DNA from: Pseudomonadota bacterium
GTDB lineage: Bacteria > Myxococcota > Myxococcia > Myxococcales > Myxococcaceae
Direction of reading: 5' to 3'
Assembly (NCBI GenBank): GCA_023423535.1
Contig: JAFAFL010000131.1
Location: 1 to 64,000 of the forward strand
DNA: 64,000 nt
The notes under the pieces are model-generated. The model had not been told where the DNA came from. It ran no database searches and saw only the letters and a program-made list of their open reading frames with translations. This document shows, one piece after another, positions 16,539 to 24,675 of the stretch (its first letter is position 1; each line of letters starts with the position of its first letter). A program made the translations under genes and the position numbers.

Positions 16539-18092
16539 CTACCTCGCCTCGACCGCGCGCGTGGAAGCCATGCGCGTACGCCGCTTCGCCCAGTCACGGA
16601 GCTTGTCGATCTCGTGCGACATCGTCGTCGAGAGCGGGAACGTCTCTCTCAGCGCCGCCTCCACGTGACGCTGCTGCAGCTCCACGCCCTCCGCGAACGC
16701 GTCGTAGAGCCCCGACACGATCGCCTGTTCGATCTCCGAGCCGCTGAAGCCCTTCGCCAGCGTCGCGAGCGCGGAGAGCTCGAACTGCGTCTCGTCCCGG
16801 TTCCGCCGCCGCAGGTGGATGCGGAAGATCTCCTCCCGTTCTGTCGCGCTCGGCAGATCGATGAAGAAGATCTCGTCGAAGCGTCCCTTGCGCAGCAGCT
16901 CCGGCGGCAGGAGATCGATCCGGTTCGCCGTCGCCACCACGAACACCGGCGCGGTCTTCTCCTGCAGCCACGTCAGCAGCGCGCCGAAGATCCGTTGTGT
17001 CACACCTGTGTCACCGGCGCCGCTTCCGCCCGCACCCGCGAGCCCCTTCTCCAGCTCGTCGATCCAGAGCACGCAGGGCGCCACGCCCTCCGCCACCCGG
17101 ATCGCGCGGCGCAGGTTCTCCTCCGAGGAGCCCACCAGCCCGCTGAAGATCCTCCCCACGTCCAACCGCAAGAGCGGCAGCCGCCAGTGCGCGCTGATCG
17201 CCTTCGCGGTGAGCGACTTTCCGCAGCCCTGCACGCCGAGCAGCAGCACGCCTCTTGGCTCCGGAAGGCCGAAGCGCCGCGCCTCTTCGCCGAACGCCGC
17301 CGTCCGTCTCGACAACCACTCCTTCAACCCGTCGAGCCCGCCCACGTCCCCGAGCTTCTCGTCCGCGGGATGGAACTCGAGCAGCCCGCTTTTGCGGATG
17401 ACCTGCCGCTTCTCGTCCTGCACGAGCTTCACGTCCTCCGCGTCGAGCCGCGCGTCCTGCGCGATGGCCTTCGCGAACGCGTTCTCGGCCTCGGACAGCG
17501 TGAGCCCCATCGCCGCCTTCACCAGCGCCTCGGCGTCGGTGCGGGTCAGCTCCACCGCCGCCTTGTTCCCCTTGCGCACCACCGCGACGATGTCCTTCAG
17601 CAGCTGCACGAGGTCCGCGTACGACGGCAGCGGCACGTCGAGGACGGTGATCTCCTTCTCCAGCTCCACCGGGATGCTCATCACCGGAGAGAGCAGCACC
17701 ACGGTGGTGAAGGTGCTCTTGAGGTAGTGCGCGAGGTCCCGCATCGCCCGCACCGTCACCGGCGAATCGACGAGGTACGGGTGGAAGTCCTTCAGCACCA
17801 CGAGGGACGGATCCTTCAGCTCCGCGATGTGCCCGAGCGCGCGCGAAGGCTCCCGCGTCTCCTCCGGCGGCGTCACCGCGCGGCCTCCGCTCACCTGTCG
17901 CAGGCCTCGGGTGGCGGTCCATTCATGGAGCGTGCGCCCGTGACTCTTCGCGAGGTCCGCGAGGATCGCATCCAGCCGCTGCTCCTCCCAGGACACGAGG
18001 TACACGAGCGGGTAGCGCGCCCGCACGAGCACGTCGAGCTGGCGCACGAAGTGGGGGAGCGCGTCTTTCGAATCAGGCGGGAGCGACGACAC
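16539..18092 (-). CDS. AAA ATPase of the Ycf46-like type
   Basis: The 517-residue protein has an N-terminal region typical of the Ycf46/COG0464 group (LDVLVRARYPLVYLVSWEEQRL, about 18-40) and a C-terminal AAA module from about 250. This holds Walker A (LLLGVQGCGKS), Walker B (CVLWIDELEKG), sensor 1 (VVATANRIDLLPPELLRKGRFDE, with the Arg finger region) and a small helical lid. The GTG at 18092 is the first in-frame start and gives the family's usual N-terminus; open frame upstream is non-coding. Ycf46-type ATPases are cytoplasmic remodelling enzymes; in cyanobacteria one is linked to inorganic-carbon use, but no general substrate is known. In operon with the zinc-ribbon membrane protein; divergent from the esterase at 18159. 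Confidence 0.88.
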   Translation of the reverse strand: MSSLPPDSKDALPHFVRQLDVLVRARYPLVYLVSWEEQRLDAILADLAKSHGRTLHEWTATRGLRQVSGGRAVTPPEETREPSRALGHIAELKDPSLVVLKDFHPYLVDSPVTVRAMRDLAHYLKSTFTTVVLLSPVMSIPVELEKEITVLDVPLPSYADLVQLLKDIVAVVRKGNKAAVELTRTDAEALVKAAMGLTLSEAENAFAKAIAQDARLDAEDVKLVQDEKRQVIRKSGLLEFHPADEKLGDVGGLDGLKEWLSRRTAAFGEEARRFGLPEPRGVLLLGVQGCGKSLTAKAISAHWRLPLLRLDVGRIFSGLVGSSEENLRRAIRVAEGVAPCVLWIDELEKGLAGAGGSGAGDTGVTQRIFGALLTWLQEKTAPVFVVATANRIDLLPPELLRKGRFDEIFFIDLPSATEREEIFRIHLRRRNRDETQFELSALATLAKGFSGSEIEQAIVSGLYDAFAEGVELQQRHVEAALRETFPLSTTMSHEIDKLRDWAKRRTRMASTRAVEAR

Positions 18093-18158
18093 GCGCGGAA
18101 GATACCTCCGGCTGCCCCCGTGAAGCACCGCGCCCTTTCGAGCTATGCATGCGGGTCC

Positions 18159-19487
18159 ATGCGCGCTCTGTCCGTCGTCGTCCTTGTGGCTGCCGCGATG
18201 ATGCTCTTCGTGGCGAATGGCTGTTCCTCCAGCGGCACGTCCGGCGACTGCGGTCCCGAGAACTGCAACGGCTGCTGCTCGCTCGACGGCGTGTGCCTCG
18301 ACGGCAACGCGGAAGCAGCCTGCGGCGGTGGCGGCGCGGCGTGCTCCGTCTGCATCGCCAGCCAGGTGTGCACCGCGGACCGGACCTGCGTGCTCCCCAC
18401 CGGCGGCGGCCTCGACGACGGCGGCACGGCCGACGCGGGCGAGAACGGGGACGCCGGCACCAACGGCGACGCCGGCATGGAGACCGACGGCGGCACCACC
18501 GACGGCGGCACCGACGGAGGCTCCACCACCGAGGGCGCGATCTCGGCGCCGAAGGAGACCTGGACCTGGGTGGACTTCCCGACCTCGAAGTGCGGCAACG
18601 GTTCGGCCACCGGCATCGGCGTGAACCTCACCGACGCGAGCACCGACGTGTTCGTCTACATGGAGGGCGGCGGCGCCTGCTGGGACGGCTTCACCTGCTT
18701 CACGCTGCAGTCCGCGTCGAACCTCAACACCGGCTACGGCGCGCAGCAGTTCGCCAATGCGCCCTACAGGAATGCCTTCGCGGTGAACCGCTCGCAGGAG
18801 GCCAATCCGTTCCGGGACATGAGCTTCGTGTACGTGCCCTACTGCACCGGTGACGTGCACGCGGGCGACGCGGTGCAAACGTACGGAAGCAACCCGCAGG
18901 TGTACCACAAGGGTGGTCCGAACGTGGACGCGTTCCTCGAGCGCCTCGCCCCCACCTTCCCCAACGCCACGCGCATCTTCCTCACCGGCAGCAGCGCCGG
19001 CGGCTTCGGCGCGCAGCTGAACTACGACCGCTTCGTCCGCGCGTTCCCCAACGCTGAGGTCCACGTGCTCGCGGACTCGGCGCAGATGATCAACCCGGGC
19101 GGCACGCGCCTCGCCGAGTGGCAGGCGTCGTGGAACATGGTGCTCCCCGAGGCCTGCCCCGACTGCGGCACCGACTTCACGCTCTACCCGGAGTACCTCG
19201 CGACCACGTACCCGAACCGTCGCTTCGCGCTGACCGCGTACACGCAGGACCAGACGCTGCGCACCTTCTTCGGCTACACCGGTGCGGTGTACGAGCAGCA
19301 CACGCGAGACCTTCTCGCGGACCGCTACGACCCGTACCCCCACACGCGCTACTTCCTCCTCGCGGGCTCGCAGCACACGATGCTCGGGAGCCTCGGGACG
19401 CTCGCCGCGCCCAGCGGCAAGACGCTCAACAGCTGGGTGACGGAGTGGGTGAACGGCGACGCCGCGTGGGCGAACGTGCAGCCGTAG
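18159..19487 (+). CDS. Pectinacetylesterase-family lipoprotein with a Cys-rich GCC module
   Basis: A lipobox (LFVANGC, Cys22) is followed by one copy of the Cys module also seen three times in the protein at 3486 (CGPENCNGCCSLDGVC ... CGGGGAACSVC, about 31-78). A Gly/Asp/Thr-rich linker (about 82-128) precedes a catalytic domain with the family motifs FVYMEGGGACWDGFTCF (about 165-181), TGSSAGGFGAQLNY with the nucleophile Ser279, and GSQHTML with the likely catalytic His. Members of this alpha/beta-hydrolase family (pectin acetylesterase, Notum) remove acyl groups from polysaccharides or proteins. The lipid anchor and linker suggest action at the cell surface. The substrate is not predictable. 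Confidence 0.85.
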   Translation: MRALSVVVLVAAAMMLFVANGCSSSGTSGDCGPENCNGCCSLDGVCLDGNAEAACGGGGAACSVCIASQVCTADRTCVLPTGGGLDDGGTADAGENGDAGTNGDAGMETDGGTTDGGTDGGSTTEGAISAPKETWTWVDFPTSKCGNGSATGIGVNLTDASTDVFVYMEGGGACWDGFTCFTLQSASNLNTGYGAQQFANAPYRNAFAVNRSQEANPFRDMSFVYVPYCTGDVHAGDAVQTYGSNPQVYHKGGPNVDAFLERLAPTFPNATRIFLTGSSAGGFGAQLNYDRFVRAFPNAEVHVLADSAQMINPGGTRLAEWQASWNMVLPEACPDCGTDFTLYPEYLATTYPNRRFALTAYTQDQTLRTFFGYTGAVYEQHTRDLLADRYDPYPHTRYFLLAGSQHTMLGSLGTLAAPSGKTLNSWVTEWVNGDAAWANVQP

Positions 19488-19494
19488 CCTTCGG

Positions 19495-19512
19495 GCCCTT
19501 CGAAAGGCTCAG
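19495..19512. repeat. Possible REP-like element (GCCCTTCGAAAGGCTCAG)
   Basis: This 18-base sequence, in the 21-base gap after the esterase gene, resembles the short dispersed element that reads out as ALSLSKG when translated in many GC-rich proteobacterial genomes. A single copy is present in the window, so its repeated nature cannot be shown here. Confidence 0.35.
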
Positions 19513-19868
19513 AGCGCGCGCTTCTCGTAGTGCTTGCGCCACAGGAGCGGCGGCTCGCTCGACTGTGGCGGCACGATCGCGAAGAGCACGAGCAGCAGCC
19601 CGACGATGAGGAGGCTCTGGAAGTGGGGCACCGCCGGGTGCCCCGTCTTCACGTAGCCGTAGACGACGAGGAACGCGCTCACCGCGAGGTTGCCCAGGTG
19701 CGCGCGCCGCGTCGGGTGCCAGAAGGAGAGGGTGGAGAAGAGCCAGATGAGCGCCCCTGCCGCGAAGGCCGGCACCGCCAGGTCCGGCCCTCCCGGCTCG
19801 CCGAGGAAGATGAACGGCGTCAGCACCAGCCACAGGCCCAGCATCAGCTCGATCGCGCGCGCCCACAT
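19509..19868 (-). CDS. Four-helix membrane protein, SPW-repeat-like
   Basis: The 119-residue protein is mostly hydrophobic, with four likely membrane helices. It opens LMLGLWLVLTPFIFL, close to the repeated LGxWLxxSPW pattern of SPW proteins but with Thr-Pro-Phe in place of Ser-Pro-Trp. A second half-motif (LFSTLSFWHP ... AVSAFLVVYGY) is weaker. The ATG at 19868 lies 3 bases after the stop of the VKOR-like gene, so both are one transcription unit. The role of SPW proteins is unknown. Confidence 0.65.
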   Translation of the reverse strand: MWARAIELMLGLWLVLTPFIFLGEPGGPDLAVPAFAAGALIWLFSTLSFWHPTRRAHLGNLAVSAFLVVYGYVKTGHPAVPHFQSLLIVGLLLVLFAIVPPQSSEPPLLWRKHYEKRAL

Positions 19869-19871
19869 CGT

Positions 19872-20510
19872 CTAGTCCCTCCGCGTGGCCAGCGCGTCCG
19901 CTCGTGCGTCGGGCCGGCCGAGGAAGACGTTCCAGAGCAGCTTCCTGTCCTTCGTGTGCCGCCACACGCGGCGCAGGTACTTCAGCGACGCCCAGACCTC
20001 GTCGTACGCGAGGAACACCAGCACCAGCGAGATGACCGCGGTGACGAGGCAGAGGAAACACCACGAGCCGATGACGAAGCCCTGGGTCACCACGAGCGCG
20101 AAGCTCACGATCCCCAGCGGAATGACGTCGAGGCCGAAGAGCATCACCATCCACGGCCGGAACTGCCACCGCCGCGTGGAGCCGACGAGCGTGAAGACCA
20201 CTTCGCTCAGATAGCCCCAGGCGCCGAACGCCGCGTCCGGCATGCGCAACACGCGGTCCATCTTCTGCGCCGCGTTGGACTCGAGCACCTTCTTCGAGCC
20301 GTCGCCGAAGACCGGGTCCCAGACCGTGTCGATAAGGCCCCACTGGTAGAAGGCCAGATAGGTGGAGATGAGGAAGCCCACCCCCGCCAGCACCGCGATG
20401 GGGATGCGCTGACGCCACGAAGAGGGGTTCCGCTCGAAGGGCGGCGCGTTCACGCCGAGGTCCACCGCGCGCTCCCAGATCGCCTGTGCCCGAGCGGCCA
20501 TTGCCCTCAT
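19872..20510 (-). CDS. VKOR-like membrane oxidoreductase without the relay cysteines
   Basis: The 212-residue protein shows the vitamin K epoxide reductase scaffold: a first membrane helix (AVLAGVGFLISTYLAFYQWG), the VLES segment after the first periplasmic loop, FGAWGYLSEVVF, and the active-site helix GSWCFLCLVTAV with a CxxC pair. In bacterial VKORs the first loop also carries two cysteines that relay electrons to DsbA-like partners. Here the aligned stretch (VWDPVFGDGSKKVLES) has none. It may therefore use a different partner or no longer support disulfide formation. The ATG at 20510 is used; the ATG at 20501 is equally possible. In operon with the SPW-like protein; an HTTM protein, related to the VKOR-dependent gamma-carboxylase, lies 2.7 kb away. 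Confidence 0.78.
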   Translation of the reverse strand: MRAMAARAQAIWERAVDLGVNAPPFERNPSSWRQRIPIAVLAGVGFLISTYLAFYQWGLIDTVWDPVFGDGSKKVLESNAAQKMDRVLRMPDAAFGAWGYLSEVVFTLVGSTRRWQFRPWMVMLFGLDVIPLGIVSFALVVTQGFVIGSWCFLCLVTAVISLVLVFLAYDEVWASLKYLRRVWRHTKDRKLLWNVFLGRPDARADALATRRD

Positions 20511-20577
20511 CGTGTGAACGAAGGGGGCAACGCGGAACGGAAGGGCCCACCGTGAACGCCTCGTTCGGCCGGCTGCT

Positions 20578-20718
20578 TCAGCGCCGCGCCTGTGCGCCCA
20601 CTTCCCACGGGGCGACGTTGGGCGCGACGCGGACGTGCTGGTCGGCGCGCCAGCGGACGGCGGCCACGGAACCCACGGCAGAGACGGCCAGGAGGACGAC
20701 GAGCAGGAAGTTGTTCAT
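20578..20718 (-). CDS. Small membrane protein of 46 residues
   Basis: The product starts MNNFLLVVLLAVSAVGSVAAVRW, one hydrophobic helix, and ends in a short hydrophilic tail. No family is recognised. It precedes the VKOR-like gene on the same strand, with 67 bases between them. Without it, 20511-20876 would be a 366-base stretch with no gene. Supported only by the signal-anchor pattern and position. Confidence 0.4.
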   Translation of the reverse strand: MNNFLLVVLLAVSAVGSVAAVRWRADQHVRVAPNVAPWEVGAQARR

Positions 20719-20822
20719 GGCGCGCGCCAGTGTAGGTGTGCCACGCACAGCGGCCAGTTTTCGCACTGACAGGCACCTCGGGGCGATTGTCTCGCCCATT
20801 GCCGCCGCTACTCGTGCTCATT

Positions 20823-20849
20823 TGATTTTGCGAATCGCTTGCAAAATCA
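20823..20849. promoter_or_regulatory. Palindromic operator, left copy (TGATTTTGC - 9 nt - GCAAAATCA)
   Basis: Perfect 9-bp arms TGATTTTGC and GCAAAATCA surround 9 nt (GAATCGCTT), 28 bases before the GTG of the TonB receptor. The site is strikingly AT-rich for this genome. The same 27-bp site occurs at 25927-25953 with 22 of 27 positions identical, upstream of the imelysin-HTTM operon, so both convergent units of this cassette appear to share one regulator. It does not fit the Fur 7-1-7 pattern. Confidence 0.75.
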
Positions 20850-20876
20850 GCCACCGGCGCAGTAGGAGGGGCCACC

Positions 20877-23234
20877 GTGCCGCTCTTCTCGAATCCGCCC
20901 CTTCCGTTGTTCCCCGTCGCGGCTGCGCTCCTCCTCGCCCCGGTCGGAGCAGGCGCCCAGCCCGCGGTGCCGGCCGCGCCCTCCACGTCCCCCGCGCAGT
21001 CGCAGCGCCCGAAGAGCGCCGCCGCACAGGAGCCGTCGACGGAGGACACGCAGGCCACCGAAGCGACCGAAGCCACGGAGACCTCGGAGACTTCCGACCA
21101 GCAGCCGCCGCCCAGCGACGAAGCGCCGGAGGAAACCGCCACCGAGCCGACCTTCAGCACCGTCGTGGTCGGCGCGAGCGAAGCGAAGACGGGCGGCTCG
21201 CTGCACATCCAGAACCCGGAGAAGCTCGAGCGCTTCGAGTACGACGATCCGCAGGCGGTGCTGCAGCACGTGCCCGGCGTGTACGCGCGCGGCGAGGACG
21301 GCTTCGGCCTGCGTCCGAACATCGGCCTTCGCGGCGCGAGCTCGGACCGCTCGAAGAAGGTGACGCTGCTCGAGGACGGTGTGCTCTTCGGCCCCGCGCC
21401 CTACTCCGCGCCCGCCGCCTACTACTTCCCGCTGATGACGCGGATGCAGGCGGTGCGCGTGCTGAAGGGGCCCTCCGCGGTGGTGCACGGCCCGCAGACG
21501 ATCGGCGGCTCGGTGGAGCTGCTCACGCGTCCGGTCCCCAGCACCCTCTCGGCGGGGCTCGACGTGGCGGGTGGCCAGTGGGGCTCGGGCAAGGCGCACC
21601 TGCACGGCGGCACCTCGTGGGAGCGCTGGGGCTTCTTCCTCGAGGGCGTGCACCTGCGCAGCGGCGGCTTCAAGAGCCTCGACGGCGGCGGCGGCACCGG
21701 CTTCGCGCGCGACGAGTGGATGGCGAAGGTGCGACGACTTCTGCCCGCGATGGGCACGCTCGAGCAGTCGGTGCAGCTCAAGCTCGGCTGGTCGCACGAG
21801 GACTCGGACGAGACGTACCTCGGGCTCACCGACGAGGACTTCGCGGCCACGCCGCTGCGCCGCTACGCCGCGAGCGCGCACGACCACATGCGCTGGCACC
21901 GCACGCAGGCGCAGCTCTCGCACCGGCTCGAGGGCCGCGGCTTCACGCTCGTCACCACCGCGTACCGGCACGACATGTCGCGCACCTGGCGCAAGGTGAA
22001 CCGCTTCGGCGGCGGCGCCATCGGACCTGTGCTGGAGAACCCGGACACCGCACGCAACGCGCAGCTCTATGGCGTGCTGACCGGAGAGCTCGACACCACC
22101 GGCACCTCCGACACGCTCTTCATCGGACCCAACGCGCGCTCGTTCGTCTCGCAGGGCGTACAGACGGTGGCGCGGCTCGACGCGATGACCGGCCCTCTGC
22201 AGCACAGCCTCGAGTTCGGCGCGCGGCTGCACCACGACAGCATCAAACGCGACCACTCCGAGGACGCCTACTCGATGGTCGAGGGCCGCCTCGTGTCGCA
22301 GGGCCGCCCCACCTCCATCACCGCGGACAACCGCGACGCCACCAACGCGCTGGCGCTGCACGTGATGGACACCGTCGGCTGGAAGCGCTTCACGCTCACC
22401 CCCGGGCTGCGTGCGGAGCTCATCCGCTCCACCTCCGAAGACTTCCTCGCCGGCACCTCCAGCGAGGGCCGCACCAACGTGCTCCTGCCGGGCATCGGCG
22501 CGCACGTGGCGGTGACGGAGGCGCTGGGCCTTTTCGCGGGCGTGCACCGCGGCTTCAGTCCTCCCGCGCCGGGCTCGCCGGATGCGCAGGGCCCGGAGCT
22601 GGCGGTGAACTGGGAGGGCGGCGCGCGCTGGATGCGCCGGGGCGAGCGCCTCGAGGCGGTGGGCTTCTTCAACGACTACTCGAACCTCACCGACATCTGC
22701 ACCTTCTCCAACGGGTGCCTCGCGGAGAACCTCGACCGGCAGTTCGCCGCCGGCCGCGCGCGCATCTGGGGCGTGGAGACGTACGGCGAGAAGCTCCTGC
22801 GCACCGCGTGGGGCGTCCGCTTCCCGCTGAGCGTCACGTACACCTACACGCAGACCGAGCTGCTGGAGAGCTTCCAGAGCGCGGACCCGCACTTCGGCAA
22901 CGTGCGCGCGGGCGATGAGCTGCCCTACGTGCCGAGGCACCAGGGCGCGCTGTCTCTCTCCGCCGAGGCCATGCGCTGGAGCGCCTTCGTCAACGCGAAC
23001 CTCACCGGCGCCATGCGCGAGCGCGCGGGGCAGGGCGAGACCGAGCCGGGCGAGCTGACCAGTCAGATCATCACCGTCGATGTCGGCGCGGCGTACTTCT
23101 TCAACCCCGAGGCGCAGCTCTACCTGCAGGCGCGCAACGTGACCGACGAGGTCGGCATCACCTCGCGCAGGCCCTACGGCGCGAGGCCCAACGCGCCGCG
23201 CACCGTGCTCGTGGGGTTCAAGTACTCGATGTAG
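20877..23234 (+). CDS. FecA-like TonB-dependent outer-membrane receptor
   Basis: The 785-residue protein has a signal peptide, a Thr/Glu/Pro-rich extension (about 25-95) and a plug domain with the FecA-like pattern PNIGLRGASSDRSKKVTLLEDGVLFGPAPYS and YYFPLMTRMQAVRVLKGPS, then QTIGGSVELLTRP. A 22-strand-type barrel follows to the C-terminal aromatic strand ending FKYSM. FecA-type receptors import ferric chelates using TonB energy; the true substrate here is unknown. The GTG at 20877 has a good ribosome site (AGGAGG, 6 bases away). Upstream lies a palindrome shared with the imelysin operon. The 3' end overlaps the convergent HTTM gene by 17 bases. Confidence 0.92.
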   Translation: MPLFSNPPLPLFPVAAALLLAPVGAGAQPAVPAAPSTSPAQSQRPKSAAAQEPSTEDTQATEATEATETSETSDQQPPPSDEAPEETATEPTFSTVVVGASEAKTGGSLHIQNPEKLERFEYDDPQAVLQHVPGVYARGEDGFGLRPNIGLRGASSDRSKKVTLLEDGVLFGPAPYSAPAAYYFPLMTRMQAVRVLKGPSAVVHGPQTIGGSVELLTRPVPSTLSAGLDVAGGQWGSGKAHLHGGTSWERWGFFLEGVHLRSGGFKSLDGGGGTGFARDEWMAKVRRLLPAMGTLEQSVQLKLGWSHEDSDETYLGLTDEDFAATPLRRYAASAHDHMRWHRTQAQLSHRLEGRGFTLVTTAYRHDMSRTWRKVNRFGGGAIGPVLENPDTARNAQLYGVLTGELDTTGTSDTLFIGPNARSFVSQGVQTVARLDAMTGPLQHSLEFGARLHHDSIKRDHSEDAYSMVEGRLVSQGRPTSITADNRDATNALALHVMDTVGWKRFTLTPGLRAELIRSTSEDFLAGTSSEGRTNVLLPGIGAHVAVTEALGLFAGVHRGFSPPAPGSPDAQGPELAVNWEGGARWMRRGERLEAVGFFNDYSNLTDICTFSNGCLAENLDRQFAAGRARIWGVETYGEKLLRTAWGVRFPLSVTYTYTQTELLESFQSADPHFGNVRAGDELPYVPRHQGALSLSAEAMRWSAFVNANLTGAMRERAGQGETEPGELTSQIITVDVGAAYFFNPEAQLYLQARNVTDEVGITSRRPYGARPNAPRTVLVGFKYSM

Positions 23235-24675
23235 CGGACAGGCCGGCGGCCACCGGAGCGGGCTGTACCGGTCTCCGGAAGCCGGGCTTCAAGGTCGGCC
23301 GCAGGTGGATGGGCGGCCCCTCCGGCGCGGGGAGGATCCACCGCTTCGCGCCGAGGCCGTCCCGCTCCTTCGCGAGGTCCACGGTCGGATCGATGAACGG
23401 CGCCGAGGCCCGTCCGTTCAGCGACACGCGCGCGTCGGCGAAGACCTTCACCGGGCCTTTGCCCTGCGCCTCGAACTCCCGCGCGATGTGGTGGGCGAGC
23501 TGCAGCACGAGGTCCGGCTGCACGGACATCTCGCGCTCCTGCAGCCTCGTGAGGTAGCGCCGGGGCGGCACGTGGTGTTCGCGGCCGGTGGCGTCGTGCA
23601 CGATGAACAGGACTCCGCCGGTCTTCTCCCGCGCCATCACCCGCCAGGAGAAGCGCATCCCCTGTTCGTGCCAGAGCACGTTGCCCCCGTAGAGGTGCGT
23701 TCGCAGCGGCATCGCCACCTGCAGCGCGCAGTAGGTCACCGCCACCGCGAGTGCGGCGGTACCGAAGCGCGGCACGAGCACACGCGCTGCAGGCGCCTTC
23801 TCGGACACCGGAACGAACGCCGCGCCGCGGACCTTCGCCCAAACCTTCCGCGGCCACGAAGGCTCGAAGAAGACGAGCGCGCAGCAGACCATGATCACCG
23901 GGAACATCCCGATGGGGAACAGCATGGACGTCGCCGCGTGGAAGCCGAGCACGACGGCGTAGGCGGGCAGCCTCGTCCTCCGCAGCGAGAGGAAGAGCGG
24001 CACCGTCGTATCGAAGAGGAAGCCGCCCCACGCGGCGAGGTACGCGACCCAGCGCGCCTCCAGCCACGGCCCCACCAGCGGCAGGTCGGTGCGCGCGGCG
24101 AGCCACAGGTTCAGCGGCTGCGCGTGCAGGAGCCAGTCTCCGGACAGCTTGGCGAGGCCCGCGAACACGTACACGGTCGCGACCTGGAAGCGCAGAAGCC
24201 ACGTGCACCACGCGGGCAGCGTCTTCGACCTCAGCGACGGACGCAGCAGCGCGTCGATGGAGAAGGCCCGGTGCGACGGGATGAACAGGTGCAGCCCCAG
24301 CAGCAGCGTCACCAGGTAGTAGTGGTTGAGGTAGTTCGTGACGTCCACGAGCTGCAGCCACGCGAAGACGCAGAACAGGAGCGCCGCCGCGACGCGGAAG
24401 AAGAGGCCCGCGGCGAACATGAGGCCCAGCACCGCCGCGGCGACGAAGAGGTTGCGCATCCCCTCCGCGCCGAGCGCCGGCACCCACGAGAAGCCCCAGT
24501 ACTTGAACTGGAAGGTGGGGGCGACGAAGAGGAAGTCCACCCACTCGTAGGCGAGGAAGCGGACCGCCGAGACGGTGACGATGAGCCCGAGCGCGACGCG
24601 GACGACCACCAGCGCCGCCGCGTCGGTCGGCGCGAGCAGCCGTGCCCAGAGGCCGCGCGCGGCGGTCTCAGTCAT
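23218..24675 (-). CDS. HTTM (vitamin K-dependent gamma-carboxylase-like) membrane protein
   Basis: The 485-residue protein has an HTTM-type membrane domain (about 20-330). Family motifs are LNHYYLVTLLLGLHLFIPS, VYVFAGLAKLSGDWL (Lys176 aligns with the catalytic Lys of vertebrate GGCX), and HAATSMLFPIGMFPVIM. A C-terminal soluble domain begins MRFSWRVMAREKTGG, also typical. Bacterial HTTM proteins are rarely characterised; they often sit next to imelysins and TonB receptors in iron-related loci. The ATG overlaps the imelysin stop by 8 bases, so the two are translated together. A VKOR-like gene lies nearby, but whether this protein carries out any vitamin K-linked modification is unknown. Confidence 0.85.
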   Translation of the reverse strand: MTETAARGLWARLLAPTDAAALVVVRVALGLIVTVSAVRFLAYEWVDFLFVAPTFQFKYWGFSWVPALGAEGMRNLFVAAAVLGLMFAAGLFFRVAAALLFCVFAWLQLVDVTNYLNHYYLVTLLLGLHLFIPSHRAFSIDALLRPSLRSKTLPAWCTWLLRFQVATVYVFAGLAKLSGDWLLHAQPLNLWLAARTDLPLVGPWLEARWVAYLAAWGGFLFDTTVPLFLSLRRTRLPAYAVVLGFHAATSMLFPIGMFPVIMVCCALVFFEPSWPRKVWAKVRGAAFVPVSEKAPAARVLVPRFGTAALAVAVTYCALQVAMPLRTHLYGGNVLWHEQGMRFSWRVMAREKTGGVLFIVHDATGREHHVPPRRYLTRLQEREMSVQPDLVLQLAHHIAREFEAQGKGPVKVFADARVSLNGRASAPFIDPTVDLAKERDGLGAKRWILPAPEGPPIHLRPTLKPGFRRPVQPAPVAAGLSATSST

